64,000 nucleotides of DNA from an uncultured Clostridium sp. GTDB taxonomy: Bacteria > Bacillota > Clostridia > TANB77 > CAG-508. This document shows, in pieces, positions 8,153-17,221 of this stretch. Position 1 is the stretch's first letter, and each line of letters starts with the position of its first letter. The notes under the pieces are model-generated. The model worked only from the letters and a program-made list of their open reading frames with translations, had not been told where the DNA came from and did no database searches. The stretch is from assembly GCA_900555075.1 (NCBI GenBank), contig USJO01000001.1, forward strand, positions 1 through 64,000, read 5' to 3'. A program made the translations under genes and the position numbers.

Positions 8153-10474
8153 ATGAAATTTTTTGATAAATTTTTAAAATTTCTAAAAACTGATAGAAAT
8201 ACTTTTTTAACATATATTCTAACAGTAATAACAATTTACTTAGCAGTAGACAGATTGGTAGAAATGTTACTAATGTTTTTAACTGGTGTATCGGTTTCTT
8301 ATTGGGGTCCTATACAATACACATTAGCAATTGCTTGTCCAATATTTGCATTTCTATTTTCAGGTTCATCATCATTTGTAAAAGCTGCTGATATGAAAAT
8401 TCCTTTCTTTTATATGTATTGTATTGCACTTTACATTATAGGAATTTCTATGGTAGTACAATGGATGAACTTAATATGTTGGTTATTGTTTATGGCAACA
8501 CCTGGATATGTTAGTGTAATATCTAATTTTTCTAATTTAGTACAACCAGCATTTCAATCAATTGCAGTATATTTACCACTTGTTACTTTTTATCCTTTAT
8601 TCAAAAAGTTATTTACTTGGATTAATGATACAAAAGATTTAAAAGATTCTATAAAAGATTATGGTGGTATAAACTTATCTGATAAAAAAGAAAATACTGG
8701 TGCTTATTCTGTAGAATTACCTTTATATGCTAATAAAGATACTGGAAAAACAATCTCTCTTACAGAACAAGGAAGATTTCAATCTGTATTTGTATGTGGT
8801 GTTTCTGGAAGCGGAAAAACATCTATGTTATTTGAACCTATGATGGCAAAAGATATTGAAAAAAAATCATTTTTCAAAGAAGCTTCTAAAGAATTAGGAT
8901 TTACAGCATTAAAAACAAGAATAGCAACATTAAAATACCCATATGATAATAAATATTTAAACGAAAATTTCAATTTAAATATGCTTACCCCTACTTATGG
9001 CAAAGAAAAAGTACTTAAAGCATATTTAAAGAAAATGATTCTAGGTGAATCATCTGATGGAATAGTATACAAAAATATAGGTTTTACTTCTATTTCTCCA
9101 GATTATGAATCTACATCAAGAATTTTAGAAGTAGCAAACAATTATAATATACCTGTAAATTTAATAGATCCTTCAAATCCAGATTCACCAGGTTTGAATC
9201 CATTTGCTTTTGATGATCCTGTAAAGATAGCAATTATAATTTCTTCTGTATTGAAAGAAATGTACACATATGCTGGAACAGATTTAGAAGAATCTTTTAG
9301 ACAAAATGTTACTCTACAAGCAGTAGAAAATATTTCTATATTATTAAAAGAAATGTATCCTAGATTACATGGAGATGACCTTCCAACATTAGAAGATATG
9401 CTAAATATGTTTAATGATTTTAGCTTAGTTGAAAAAATGTGTAAACAATTAGAAGAAATACCAGAACTTGCAAAACAATATTCTTTACAATTAGGATATT
9501 TCAAAAAGAATTTCTATGCAAATGGTTCAAATAAATCTGATACAGAAAAATATATTAGTGCTGCTACAACTCAATTAGATACATTATTAAGAGTAAAAGG
9601 TGTTAAAGATATTTTATGTAATAGAACAAACAACTTAAACTATGACCAAGTGTTGGCTAATGGTGAAATAACCTTAGTATGCACAAGGCGTGGTGATTTA
9701 GGAGCAAGTGTGCATACAGCTTTCGGTTTATTTTTCTTATTACTAATGCAATATTCTGTTTTAAGAAGACCAGGAAACGAAAAAAATCGTGTACCACATT
9801 TCTTATACATTGATGAATTTCCAGATTTCATAACACATGCAACAACAAATATGTTTACACTTTATAGAAAATATAGAGTTGGAATTATAATTTCTGCACA
9901 AAATTTAAGACAACTTGGAGAACAAAAACGAGGCAAATATAGAGAAACAATACTTGCCAACTGTGCAAATAAATTTGTATTTGGAAATAACACACCAGAA
10001 GATAATGAATGGTGGGAATTAGAACTTGGTCAGAAAAGAGAATGGACATTTAAATATAATTACGATACAGAAAAAGTTCAATATGATTCAAAATATAATG
10101 ATGCTCAATTTAAATGGAAGCAAAATTATTCAGCTGGTAAAGTACAATCTTTAAAAGCTAAACAATGTATGTATAAAGTTAGAGATCTAAATGGTAAAAA
10201 CTCTATTGGAATTATGAAAGTAGACTTTTTAGCTAGTAAGTATAGTGAACCTCATTTAAGTAAGCAATATAACTTTGCTAAATTTACTACTGGATTCTCA
10301 ACTGAAGACGAAAAGCCAGAAAAAGATAAATTTGATCTAAAACACTTACAATTTGATAAAGCTCCTAATGGAGATGTAGATCCTATAAAAACAAATACAA
10401 CAGATTCAAAATTCTTAATTGATAATGAAGATGCAATTATATTTGATATAAATAGAAAAAACAATAAAAATTAA
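8153..10474 (+). CDS. VirD4/TraG-type coupling ATPase, lone copy
   Basis: A 773-residue membrane ATPase of the type IV coupling-protein family. Four hydrophobic segments fill about residues 15-165. Walker A is GVSGSGKTS near residue 220 and Walker B is LYIDEFPDF near 550, followed by ISAQNLRQLGEQ typical of the family's sensor region. Such proteins hand DNA or protein substrates to a type IV secretion channel. The ATG at 8153 has AGAGGAG 9 bases upstream; longer in-frame starts lack one. No relaxase, VirB4-like ATPase or other conjugation gene lies nearby and the neighbours are housekeeping genes, so its partners must be elsewhere or it has another job. The tail after residue 700 is charged and family-specific. 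Confidence 0.8.
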   Translation: MKFFDKFLKFLKTDRNTFLTYILTVITIYLAVDRLVEMLLMFLTGVSVSYWGPIQYTLAIACPIFAFLFSGSSSFVKAADMKIPFFYMYCIALYIIGISMVVQWMNLICWLLFMATPGYVSVISNFSNLVQPAFQSIAVYLPLVTFYPLFKKLFTWINDTKDLKDSIKDYGGINLSDKKENTGAYSVELPLYANKDTGKTISLTEQGRFQSVFVCGVSGSGKTSMLFEPMMAKDIEKKSFFKEASKELGFTALKTRIATLKYPYDNKYLNENFNLNMLTPTYGKEKVLKAYLKKMILGESSDGIVYKNIGFTSISPDYESTSRILEVANNYNIPVNLIDPSNPDSPGLNPFAFDDPVKIAIIISSVLKEMYTYAGTDLEESFRQNVTLQAVENISILLKEMYPRLHGDDLPTLEDMLNMFNDFSLVEKMCKQLEEIPELAKQYSLQLGYFKKNFYANGSNKSDTEKYISAATTQLDTLLRVKGVKDILCNRTNNLNYDQVLANGEITLVCTRRGDLGASVHTAFGLFFLLLMQYSVLRRPGNEKNRVPHFLYIDEFPDFITHATTNMFTLYRKYRVGIIISAQNLRQLGEQKRGKYRETILANCANKFVFGNNTPEDNEWWELELGQKREWTFKYNYDTEKVQYDSKYNDAQFKWKQNYSAGKVQSLKAKQCMYKVRDLNGKNSIGIMKVDFLASKYSEPHLSKQYNFAKFTTGFSTEDEKPEKDKFDLKHLQFDKAPNGDVDPIKTNTTDSKFLIDNEDAIIFDINRKNNKN

Positions 10475-10480
10475 AAAGCA

Positions 10481-10519
10481 AAAAATAAATATGAAGATGA
10501 ATTCTTCATATTTATTTTT
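10481..10519. terminator. bidirectional terminator between the coupling ATPase gene and rpe
   Basis: A 17-bp perfect stem (10481-10497 with 10503-10519) has a 5-base loop. Its right arm overlaps the last codons of rpe, so each convergent gene supplies the other's A/T tract. Confidence 0.8.
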
Positions 10520-11171
10520 TTATTTTTTCTATCGTTTTTGTATATTCTTTTGAATTTACTATTGCTGTTCCTGCAACAATTATATTTGCTCCTGCTTCTT
10601 TTAACTTTTCTACATTTTCTAAATTTACTCCACCATCAACTTCTATATCTATATCAATATTATTATTTTCAATATATTCTTTTATTTTTTCTACTTTTTC
10701 TATTGTGCTTGGTATTAACTTTTGTCCACCTTTTCCAGGCTCTACTGTCATTATTAATACACTATTTAGATATGGTAAATATTTGTATAGTTCTTGTGTG
10801 CTTGTATTTGGCTTTATTGCCATTCCAACTTTTATATGGTTATCATGTATATATCTTATTATTTCTTTTGCTTGTTTCTCATTCTCGCAAGCCTCAAGAT
10901 GAAATGTTATTGTATTAGGTTCATATGCTATATAAGAATCTACAAATGTTTTTATATCTTTTACCATCAAATGAATATCTAATGGTATGTTTGAAATTTG
11001 TTTTATCTGTCCCACATATTCTTGCATTAACTCTATTGTATTATTTTCTACAAATTCTCCATCCATTACATCTATATGAAAGTAATCTGTTTTTGCCACT
11101 TCTAAATTATAAAATACTCCTAATGAATTTTCCTTATCTGCTGACAATATTGATGTTGATACTTCTACCAT
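10512..11171 (-). CDS. rpe: ribulose-phosphate 3-epimerase
   Basis: A 219-residue TIM-barrel enzyme of the pentose phosphate pathway, interconverting ribulose 5-phosphate and xylulose 5-phosphate. Family blocks are the start STSILSAD, the metal/catalytic FHIDVMDGEFV, PLDIHLMV, TFHLEA, the loop MTVEPGKGGQKLIP, and the phosphate-binding EVDGGVN with GTAIVNS. It overlaps rsgA by 7 bases, so it is translationally coupled. The rpe-rsgA-prkC-prpC order matches the conserved Bacillus arrangement. Confidence 0.96.
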   Translation of the reverse strand: MVEVSTSILSADKENSLGVFYNLEVAKTDYFHIDVMDGEFVENNTIELMQEYVGQIKQISNIPLDIHLMVKDIKTFVDSYIAYEPNTITFHLEACENEKQAKEIIRYIHDNHIKVGMAIKPNTSTQELYKYLPYLNSVLIMTVEPGKGGQKLIPSTIEKVEKIKEYIENNNIDIDIEVDGGVNLENVEKLKEAGANIIVAGTAIVNSKEYTKTIEKIKK

Positions 11172-12037
11172 TTATGTTCCTCCCTATCTTTCAATTCTTC
11201 ATATATTTTTTTATAATTATTATATCTTGATTCTGTTATATCTTTTCCTACATTACTTTTTATAGCACAGTTTTCTTCTTTTACATGTGTGCAATCTAAA
11301 TATTCACATTTATTAGCATATTTATTAAATTCTTTAAAATATTTATATAATTCTCTATACTCTATTTCATACACATCAAATGTTGAAAATCCTGGTGTAT
11401 CAGCAATATATGTATTTTCTTCTACTTTATATAACTTTGTTGAAGTTGTTGTATTTTTTCCTTTTTTATTTTTATGACTTACTTCACCTTCTTGAGTTAA
11501 TACTTCTTCAAAAATTCCATTAATTAATGTTGATTTTCCAACTCCAGAATTTCCTGAAAACACACTAACATTGTTTTTTAAAATATCATTTACTTCTTGT
11601 ATATTGTTTCCTAAATCCTTTGCATTTGTTTGTATAACTTTATACCCAATATTTGAATATATTTTTTCTATTCTTTCTGCAACTGCACTATCTAAATCTA
11701 TTTTGTTTATTATTATAACTGGTTCAATATTTAAGAATTCTGCAAATGCTAGTTGTTTATCTAGCATTAATAAGTCTGGACTTGGTTTTTTTGCAGATAC
11801 TACTAAAATAAGTTTTGTAACATTTGCAATTTTAGGTCTTTTAATATATGATGTTCTATTCAAAACTTCCAATATTGAGTTATTTTCATTATCTATTTTT
11901 ACAATATCTCCAACAACTGGTTTTATATCCTTATTTTTAAATATTCCTCTAGATGTGCATTCTATTATTTTATTGTTATCTAATTCTACATAAAATAAAT
12001 TAGAGATTATTGTTATTATTCTTCCTTCTACTACCAT
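11165..12037 (-). CDS. rsgA: ribosome small-subunit-dependent GTPase A
   Basis: A circularly permuted GTPase of 290 residues that aids 30S subunit maturation. The N-terminal OB-fold covers about residues 1-65. The G motifs come in permuted order: G4 IINKIDL, then G1 SGNSGVGKSTLING, then G3 DTPGFSTF. The C-terminal zinc knuckle shows the expected CEYLDCTH and ENCAIK cysteines. The stop overlaps the rpe start. It lies downstream of prkC, which in related bacteria phosphorylates RsgA (known for the family). Confidence 0.96.
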   Translation of the reverse strand: MVVEGRIITIISNLFYVELDNNKIIECTSRGIFKNKDIKPVVGDIVKIDNENNSILEVLNRTSYIKRPKIANVTKLILVVSAKKPSPDLLMLDKQLAFAEFLNIEPVIIINKIDLDSAVAERIEKIYSNIGYKVIQTNAKDLGNNIQEVNDILKNNVSVFSGNSGVGKSTLINGIFEEVLTQEGEVSHKNKKGKNTTTSTKLYKVEENTYIADTPGFSTFDVYEIEYRELYKYFKEFNKYANKCEYLDCTHVKEENCAIKSNVGKDITESRYNNYKKIYEELKDREEHKW

Positions 12038-12060
12038 ATTTCACCCTATCTTTATTATAT

Positions 12061-12084
12061 AAGGGCAGATAAACTTCTGCCCTT
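12061..12084 (-). terminator. hairpin between prkC and rsgA
   Basis: A GC-rich 9-bp stem (AAGGGCAGA / TCTGCCCTT) follows the prkC stop. The minus-strand T tract is weak, so it may only partly terminate. Confidence 0.55.
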
Positions 12085-12089
12085 ATTTT

Positions 12090-14030
12090 TTATTCAAATG
12101 TATAAGATGTTACATTGTTTAAATTAATATCTTTTGTAGCTTTAAGTATTCCATCCAAATATACTTTTACTGTTACAGTTCCTTTACCAGATATTTTTTG
12201 TGAAATACTTTCAACTTGTGCATTTACAGATTGATTATATACTGTATCATCATTTACATTAATTTTTAATTTAACTTTTCCTTCTGCCTCTGCTGAACCA
12301 TTTAATGATTTAACATTTACATTAATTGTCGCTTCTTTTTGAGCTTGTAGTTTATTAACTGTTATTGTTATTGTTGAATTTTTATCTACTTCTGTTCCTG
12401 CTTCTAAGCTTTGTTTTACAACTACCCCATCATCTTTTGTTGTATCTTCTGTGCTTGCAACTGTTTTTAATTTTAATCCAGCATCTTTTATTGCTGTTTT
12501 TGCTTCATCTTCTGTTTTCCCAAGTAAATTTGGTACAGTTACCTTTTCTATTCCTTTACTAACTTTAAGGTTTATTGTTTCTCCTGCATCTATTTCTTCA
12601 TTTTCTTTTACACTCTGTTCTACTACATAGCCAGCTTCAACTTTATTATCATAAACTTCTTCTATTGATACTTTTAAACCTAATGCTTCTAATTTACTTT
12701 TAGCTTCTTCTTGTGTTAGTCCAACAACTTTTTCCATTTTTACAGTATTACTTCCTAAGCTTACTACTACTGTTATTGTACTTCCTTCTTTTATTTTATA
12801 GTTAGGCATATAAGTTGGGTCTTGAGATATAATATATCCTGCTGGTATATCTTTATTATACTCTTCTGATCCTTTTTCATATTTCAATTTTAATCCTTCT
12901 ACTTCACTTTGAGCTATTGTTTGTTCTTTTCCTACTAAATCTGGAATTTGAACATCTTTTTTAGTAACTAAGCCTAATATAAGATTTGTTACTAAAATAG
13001 TAATAACAAATAACAATATAGAGCCTATAACTATAGATAGTGCTTTATGTTTTTTTATAAAAGCTGTAAATTTATTTTTACTTTTTTCTTCCTCTTCTTT
13101 ATTTTCATCATTTCTTGCTTCTCTTTTAGGTGTTTCTGTATAAATTGTAGATATTCTTTGTGTTGGAAAGTCTGTTGTTTTTTCTGATACTACAAAATCT
13201 TCATTAGGATTTTTTAAAGCTTTACTTAAATCTCTTAACATTTCAGTTGCATTTTGATATCTTAGGTTTACATCTTTTTGCATTGCTTTCATTATAATAT
13301 CATTTACTGCCTTAGGTACATTAGGATTAACTTTCATTGGTTCTATTGGTTTTTCTTGCATATGTTTTAACGCTACAGAAACTGGAGTATCTGCATTAAA
13401 TGGTACTTTTCCAGTTACCATTTCATACAATACAACACCTAAAGAATATAAGTCAGATTTAGCATCTGTAAATCCTCCTCTTGCATGTTCTGGTGAAAAA
13501 TAGTGTACAGAACCTATTGTTGTTCCAAAAGCTGTTATAGTTGAATTTGATACTGCTTTTGCTATTCCAAAGTCTGTAACTTTAGCAATACCATCCTCTG
13601 TTATTATTATATTATGTGGTTTTATATCTCTATGAATTATATTATTCTTATGAGCAGTTTCTAATGCTGAAGCTATTTGAATAGCTACATTTAATGACCA
13701 TTTCCAAGAAAGTGCTCCATCCTCATTAATTATTTCTTTTAATGTTTTTCCTTTAATTAATTCCATAACAATATAATGAATATTGCCTTCACTTCCAACA
13801 TCATACACAGAAACTATATTAGGGTGTGTTAAGCTTGCTGCAGATTGTGCTTCTGTATTAAATCTTTTTACAAATTCTTCATCTGTTGTAAACTCATCTC
13901 TTAGTACTTTTACAGCTACAAATCTGTTCAAAACATGACATTTGGCCTTATATACTGTAGCCATTCCACCATTTCCTATATTTTCTAATATTTCATATCG
14001 ATTTCCTAATAATCTACCTTCTAAATTCAT
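12090..14030 (-). CDS. prkC: PASTA-domain Ser/Thr protein kinase (PrkC/Stk1)
   Basis: A 646-residue membrane kinase. The cytosolic kinase domain (about 10-270) has the glycine loop GNGGMATVY, the lysine in AVKVLRDEF, the catalytic IIHRDIKPHN and the DFG motif TDFGIAK. A lysine-rich linker precedes one transmembrane segment (about 340-365). Outside are three PASTA repeats, beginning at VQIPDLVGK, VKMEKVVGL and VTVPNLLGK, then a beta-rich tail. PASTA repeats bind muropeptides, so the kinase links the cell-wall state to growth or spore germination. I choose the ATG at 14030 because GGAGG lies 5 bases before it. It is coupled with the upstream phosphatase gene. Confidence 0.96.
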   Translation of the reverse strand: MNLEGRLLGNRYEILENIGNGGMATVYKAKCHVLNRFVAVKVLRDEFTTDEEFVKRFNTEAQSAASLTHPNIVSVYDVGSEGNIHYIVMELIKGKTLKEIINEDGALSWKWSLNVAIQIASALETAHKNNIIHRDIKPHNIIITEDGIAKVTDFGIAKAVSNSTITAFGTTIGSVHYFSPEHARGGFTDAKSDLYSLGVVLYEMVTGKVPFNADTPVSVALKHMQEKPIEPMKVNPNVPKAVNDIIMKAMQKDVNLRYQNATEMLRDLSKALKNPNEDFVVSEKTTDFPTQRISTIYTETPKREARNDENKEEEEKSKNKFTAFIKKHKALSIVIGSILLFVITILVTNLILGLVTKKDVQIPDLVGKEQTIAQSEVEGLKLKYEKGSEEYNKDIPAGYIISQDPTYMPNYKIKEGSTITVVVSLGSNTVKMEKVVGLTQEEAKSKLEALGLKVSIEEVYDNKVEAGYVVEQSVKENEEIDAGETINLKVSKGIEKVTVPNLLGKTEDEAKTAIKDAGLKLKTVASTEDTTKDDGVVVKQSLEAGTEVDKNSTITITVNKLQAQKEATINVNVKSLNGSAEAEGKVKLKINVNDDTVYNQSVNAQVESISQKISGKGTVTVKVYLDGILKATKDINLNNVTSYTFE

Positions 14031-14062
14031 AGTAACCTCCAAATATTTTAGACTTTTGATCT

Positions 14063-14794
14063 TTAACAGCAATTAACTATAACTACTGTTATATTATCTA
14101 GTCCTCCTGCTTCATTTGCTTTTTCTACTAATTTTTCACTTGCTTTTTCTATATCTTCATTAATAATTTTTAATATTTCTTCATCATTTACCATATTTGT
14201 TAATCCATCTGATGTAATAACAATAATATCATCTTTTAAAAATCCTTTTACTGTTACTATTGGTTCAACAAAAGATGTACATCCCAATGCTTTAGTAAGC
14301 ATATTTTTCTTAGGATGGCTTCTTGCTTCTTCCTTAGTAATTGTTCCATCTTTTACTAATTTTTGTACATAGCTGTCATCTACTGTTAGCTTTCTTATAA
14401 TATTTTTTCTAATTCTATAAACTCTACTATCACCAATATGACCTATATAAATCCTATTTTCACATGCAAGAACAACTTCTATTGTTGTTCCCATTCCTTC
14501 CAGTGATTTATCTTCTTTTGATTTTTCATATACAACCATATTAGCATATTCAATTGCATTTTTTACAAGGTTTTGTAATTCTTCTTTACTATGCTCTGTT
14601 TTAACAAAATTGTTTTCTATATAGTTTTTAGCAGATATAATGGCAAGCTTACTAGCAATCTCTCCGCCATTGTAGCCTCCCATACCATCTGCAACAATAT
14701 ATAGACCAACGGTTTCACTTGGTTGAGAAACATAATAAGAATCTTGATTCATATCTCTTGCTTTACCAATATCTGATTTAGCAAAAACCCTCAT
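14063..14794 (-). CDS. prpC: PP2C-type Ser/Thr phosphatase (PrpC/Stp)
   Basis: A 243-residue PPM-family phosphatase that reverses PrkC phosphorylation. Metal-binding aspartates are visible in the family motifs RDMNQDSYYV, IVADGMGGYNGGE, GHIGDSRVYRI, ITSDGLTNMV and the final GGLDNITVV. It is full length and soluble. It sits 32 bases upstream of prkC and 18 bases downstream of rlmN on the same strand, the standard gene neighbourhood. Confidence 0.96.
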   Translation of the reverse strand: MRVFAKSDIGKARDMNQDSYYVSQPSETVGLYIVADGMGGYNGGEIASKLAIISAKNYIENNFVKTEHSKEELQNLVKNAIEYANMVVYEKSKEDKSLEGMGTTIEVVLACENRIYIGHIGDSRVYRIRKNIIRKLTVDDSYVQKLVKDGTITKEEARSHPKKNMLTKALGCTSFVEPIVTVKGFLKDDIIVITSDGLTNMVNDEEILKIINEDIEKASEKLVEKANEAGGLDNITVVIVNCC

Positions 14795-14812
14795 ACAGAC
14801 TTTTCTCCTGTT

Positions 14813-15832
14813 CTATAAATTTTTTCTTCTTAGCTGTCCACAAGCTGCATCAATATCAGAACCTAATTCTCTTCTGATTGTTGCTGTTATTCCATTTGCA
14901 TTCAAATAATCTCTGAATTTTATTATATTTTCATTTGTACTCTTAATATATTGCCCATTTTCTATTTTATTTATAGGAATTAAATTAACATGACACAACA
15001 TTCCTTTTAAAAGTTTAACTAATTCTTTTGCATCTTCTAAATTATCATTATTATCCTTTGCTAATGCATATTCAAAAGATATTCTTTTATTAGTCTTTTT
15101 TATATAATATTTACATGCTTTCATTAATTCTTCTATATTATATTTATTATTTATTGGCATCATTTTACTTCTTTTCTCATCGTTTGTAGCATGTAATGAT
15201 ATAGACAAAGTAAATTGATAATCTCTATCTGCTAATTCATATATTTTAGGAACAATGCCACTTGTTGAAATACTTATATGCCTAGCACCTATATTTAATC
15301 CTTTTGGATTATTTAATATATTAATAGCCTTTAAAACATTATCATAATTATCTAATGGTTCTCCAATTCCCATGAATACGATATTAGATATTTTAGTTTT
15401 TTCATCTCTTTGTACTGCCAAAATTTGTTCTACAATTTCTCCACTTGTTAAATTTCTGATAAATTTAATTCCTGTAGAAGCACAAAATTTGCATCCCATT
15501 TTACAACCTATTTGTGAAGAAACACATATTGTTTTACCATGATGATATTCCATAAGAACTGTTTCTATAGCATTTCCGTCCAAAACATCGAATAAGTATT
15601 TCTTTGTTCCATCTACGGACTCTTGCTTTTTAAGTATTTTAAAATTGTTTAAAGTAAATTCTTTTTTTAATTTTTCTCTTAATTCTAATGACAAGTTAGT
15701 CATGTCATCAAATGAAGTTACCTCTTCTTGATACAACCATTTAAATACTTGTTCTGCTCTATATGACTTCTCACCTATTTTAATAAATTCTTCTTTTAGC
15801 TCGTCTAGGTTATAATCTTTTATATTTTTCAT
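14813..15832 (-). CDS. rlmN: 23S rRNA/tRNA adenine C2-methyltransferase RlmN
   Basis: A radical SAM enzyme of 339 residues that methylates A2503 of 23S rRNA and A37 of some tRNAs. The iron-sulfur CX3CX2C motif is CKMGCKFC, the SAM-binding GIGEPLDN follows, and the second catalytic cysteine is in DIDAACGQL near the C-terminus. The gene leads the rlmN-prpC-prkC-rsgA-rpe run. Confidence 0.97.
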   Translation of the reverse strand: MKNIKDYNLDELKEEFIKIGEKSYRAEQVFKWLYQEEVTSFDDMTNLSLELREKLKKEFTLNNFKILKKQESVDGTKKYLFDVLDGNAIETVLMEYHHGKTICVSSQIGCKMGCKFCASTGIKFIRNLTSGEIVEQILAVQRDEKTKISNIVFMGIGEPLDNYDNVLKAINILNNPKGLNIGARHISISTSGIVPKIYELADRDYQFTLSISLHATNDEKRSKMMPINNKYNIEELMKACKYYIKKTNKRISFEYALAKDNNDNLEDAKELVKLLKGMLCHVNLIPINKIENGQYIKSTNENIIKFRDYLNANGITATIRRELGSDIDAACGQLRRKNL

Positions 15833-16146
15833 TTATTTTTTCTTCCTTTAAAAAGTCATTATTTCTTGTATTTATATTTTCCCTAGATAACTTATACCAC
15901 AACATCAATATTTTTGCAATAGATTTTGTTAAAGTTCATATATTAGCAACGGGCGGACACATATTTTAATTAATAGTGAATAGTTAATAATTAATAATTT
16001 AGATGTGTTTGGTGTTTAGTATTTTGTATTTTGATATACAAATTGCTTCAAAGGAATTTCTCTATACAGCCAAATACCAAATACCAAATTCTAAATACTA
16101 ATTACAATAAAAAGTGCTCAAAATGTAGGCTGAATTTTTTTAATTT
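15833..16146. other. non-coding gap with imperfect inverted repeats
   Basis: No gene is supported. The stretch at about 15950-16110 contains GGGCGGACAC, then TGTTTGGTGTTTAGTATTTT, and further on the roughly complementary CCAAATACCAAATTCTAAAT. It can fold into an imperfect long hairpin, like a decayed miniature repeat. A possible second copy lies at about 8005-8065. Confidence 0.35.
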
Positions 16147-16174
16147 TTGAACATTTTTTTATATACTTTAATAT
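16147..16174 (+). promoter_or_regulatory. candidate asd promoter
   Basis: TTGAAC and TAATAT are spaced by 16 bases, 21 bases before the asd start codon. Confidence 0.4.
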
Positions 16175-16194
16175 TCTATTATGAGGTGTTGTTT

Positions 16195-17193
16195 ATGTAT
16201 AAATTAGCTATTGTTGGTGCTACTGGTTTAGTTGGTAAAACCATATTAAAAATATTAGAAGAAAAAAATCTTCCTATATATGAATATGTTCTTTTTAGTT
16301 CTAAAAAATCTGCTGGTAAAATAATTAATTTTAAAGGTAAAGATTATACTGTTAGGGAATTAACTATTAATTCTTTTGTTCAAGAACATTTCGATTTTGC
16401 TATTTTCTCTGCTGGTGGATATACTTCTAAACTAAATTCTCCTATTGCTGCTGAACATGGGTGTATTGTAATTGATAATAGTAGTGCTTTCAGAATGGAT
16501 CCAAGCGTACCTTTAGTAGTACCAGAAGTTAATCCAGAAGATATAACAAAAAATAATGGAATAATTGCGAACCCCAATTGCTCTACTATTCAAGCTGTTT
16601 TACCATTAAAAGTTCTTGATGATAATTACAAAATTAAAAGAATTGTATATTCTACATATCAAGCTGTTTCCGGTGCTGGTATTTATGGTATTAAAGATTT
16701 AGAAAATGGTATTAAAGGTTTACCTAATGAAAAATTTCCACACCAAATTTATAATAATTGTCTGCCACATATAGATGATTTTTTAGATAATGGCTATACA
16801 AAAGAAGAAGAAAAAATGATAAATGAAACAAGAAAGATATTACATAAGCCAGATATGCCAATCACTGCTACTACGGTAAGAGTTCCTGTTTTTAATTGCC
16901 ACAGTGAAAGTATTAATATAGAACTAGAAAATGATTTTACTTTAGATGATGTTAGAGAAAAGTTAGAAAGTTTTAATGGAATAAAAGTTATCGATGATAT
17001 AAAAAACAATTTATATCCTCTTGCTTGTAATTGTTCGGGTTTTGACGAAGTTTTTGTTGGTAGAATAAGAAGAGATAATAGTGTTAAATATGGATTAAAT
17101 TTATGGGTAGTTGCTGATAATATTAGAAAGGGTGCTGCAACTAATGCAATACAGATATTAGAAAAAATGATAAAAAATGGTGTCAATGGATAA
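16195..17193 (+). CDS. asd: aspartate-semialdehyde dehydrogenase
   Basis: A 332-residue enzyme that reduces aspartyl phosphate to aspartate semialdehyde with NADPH, feeding lysine, diaminopimelate, dipicolinate, threonine and methionine synthesis. The start is the nucleotide-binding LAIVGATGLVGKTIL. The catalytic cysteine is in IIANPNCSTIQAVLPL, QAVSGAGIYG follows, and the C-terminal block RVPVFNCHSESINIE is present. I start at 16195, where GAGGTG lies 6 bases upstream. It is a single gene ended by a strong shared terminator. Confidence 0.96.
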   Translation: MYKLAIVGATGLVGKTILKILEEKNLPIYEYVLFSSKKSAGKIINFKGKDYTVRELTINSFVQEHFDFAIFSAGGYTSKLNSPIAAEHGCIVIDNSSAFRMDPSVPLVVPEVNPEDITKNNGIIANPNCSTIQAVLPLKVLDDNYKIKRIVYSTYQAVSGAGIYGIKDLENGIKGLPNEKFPHQIYNNCLPHIDDFLDNGYTKEEEKMINETRKILHKPDMPITATTVRVPVFNCHSESINIELENDFTLDDVREKLESFNGIKVIDDIKNNLYPLACNCSGFDEVFVGRIRRDNSVKYGLNLWVVADNIRKGAATNAIQILEKMIKNGVNG

Positions 17194-17198
17194 GATTC

Positions 17199-17221
17199 GG
17201 GCGGAACACAGAGTTCCGCCC
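17199..17221. terminator. bidirectional terminator of asd and the cysteine desulfurase gene
   Basis: A GC-rich 9-bp stem (GGGCGGAAC / GTTCCGCCC) with a 5-base loop touches the stop codon of the convergent gene. Confidence 0.75.
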
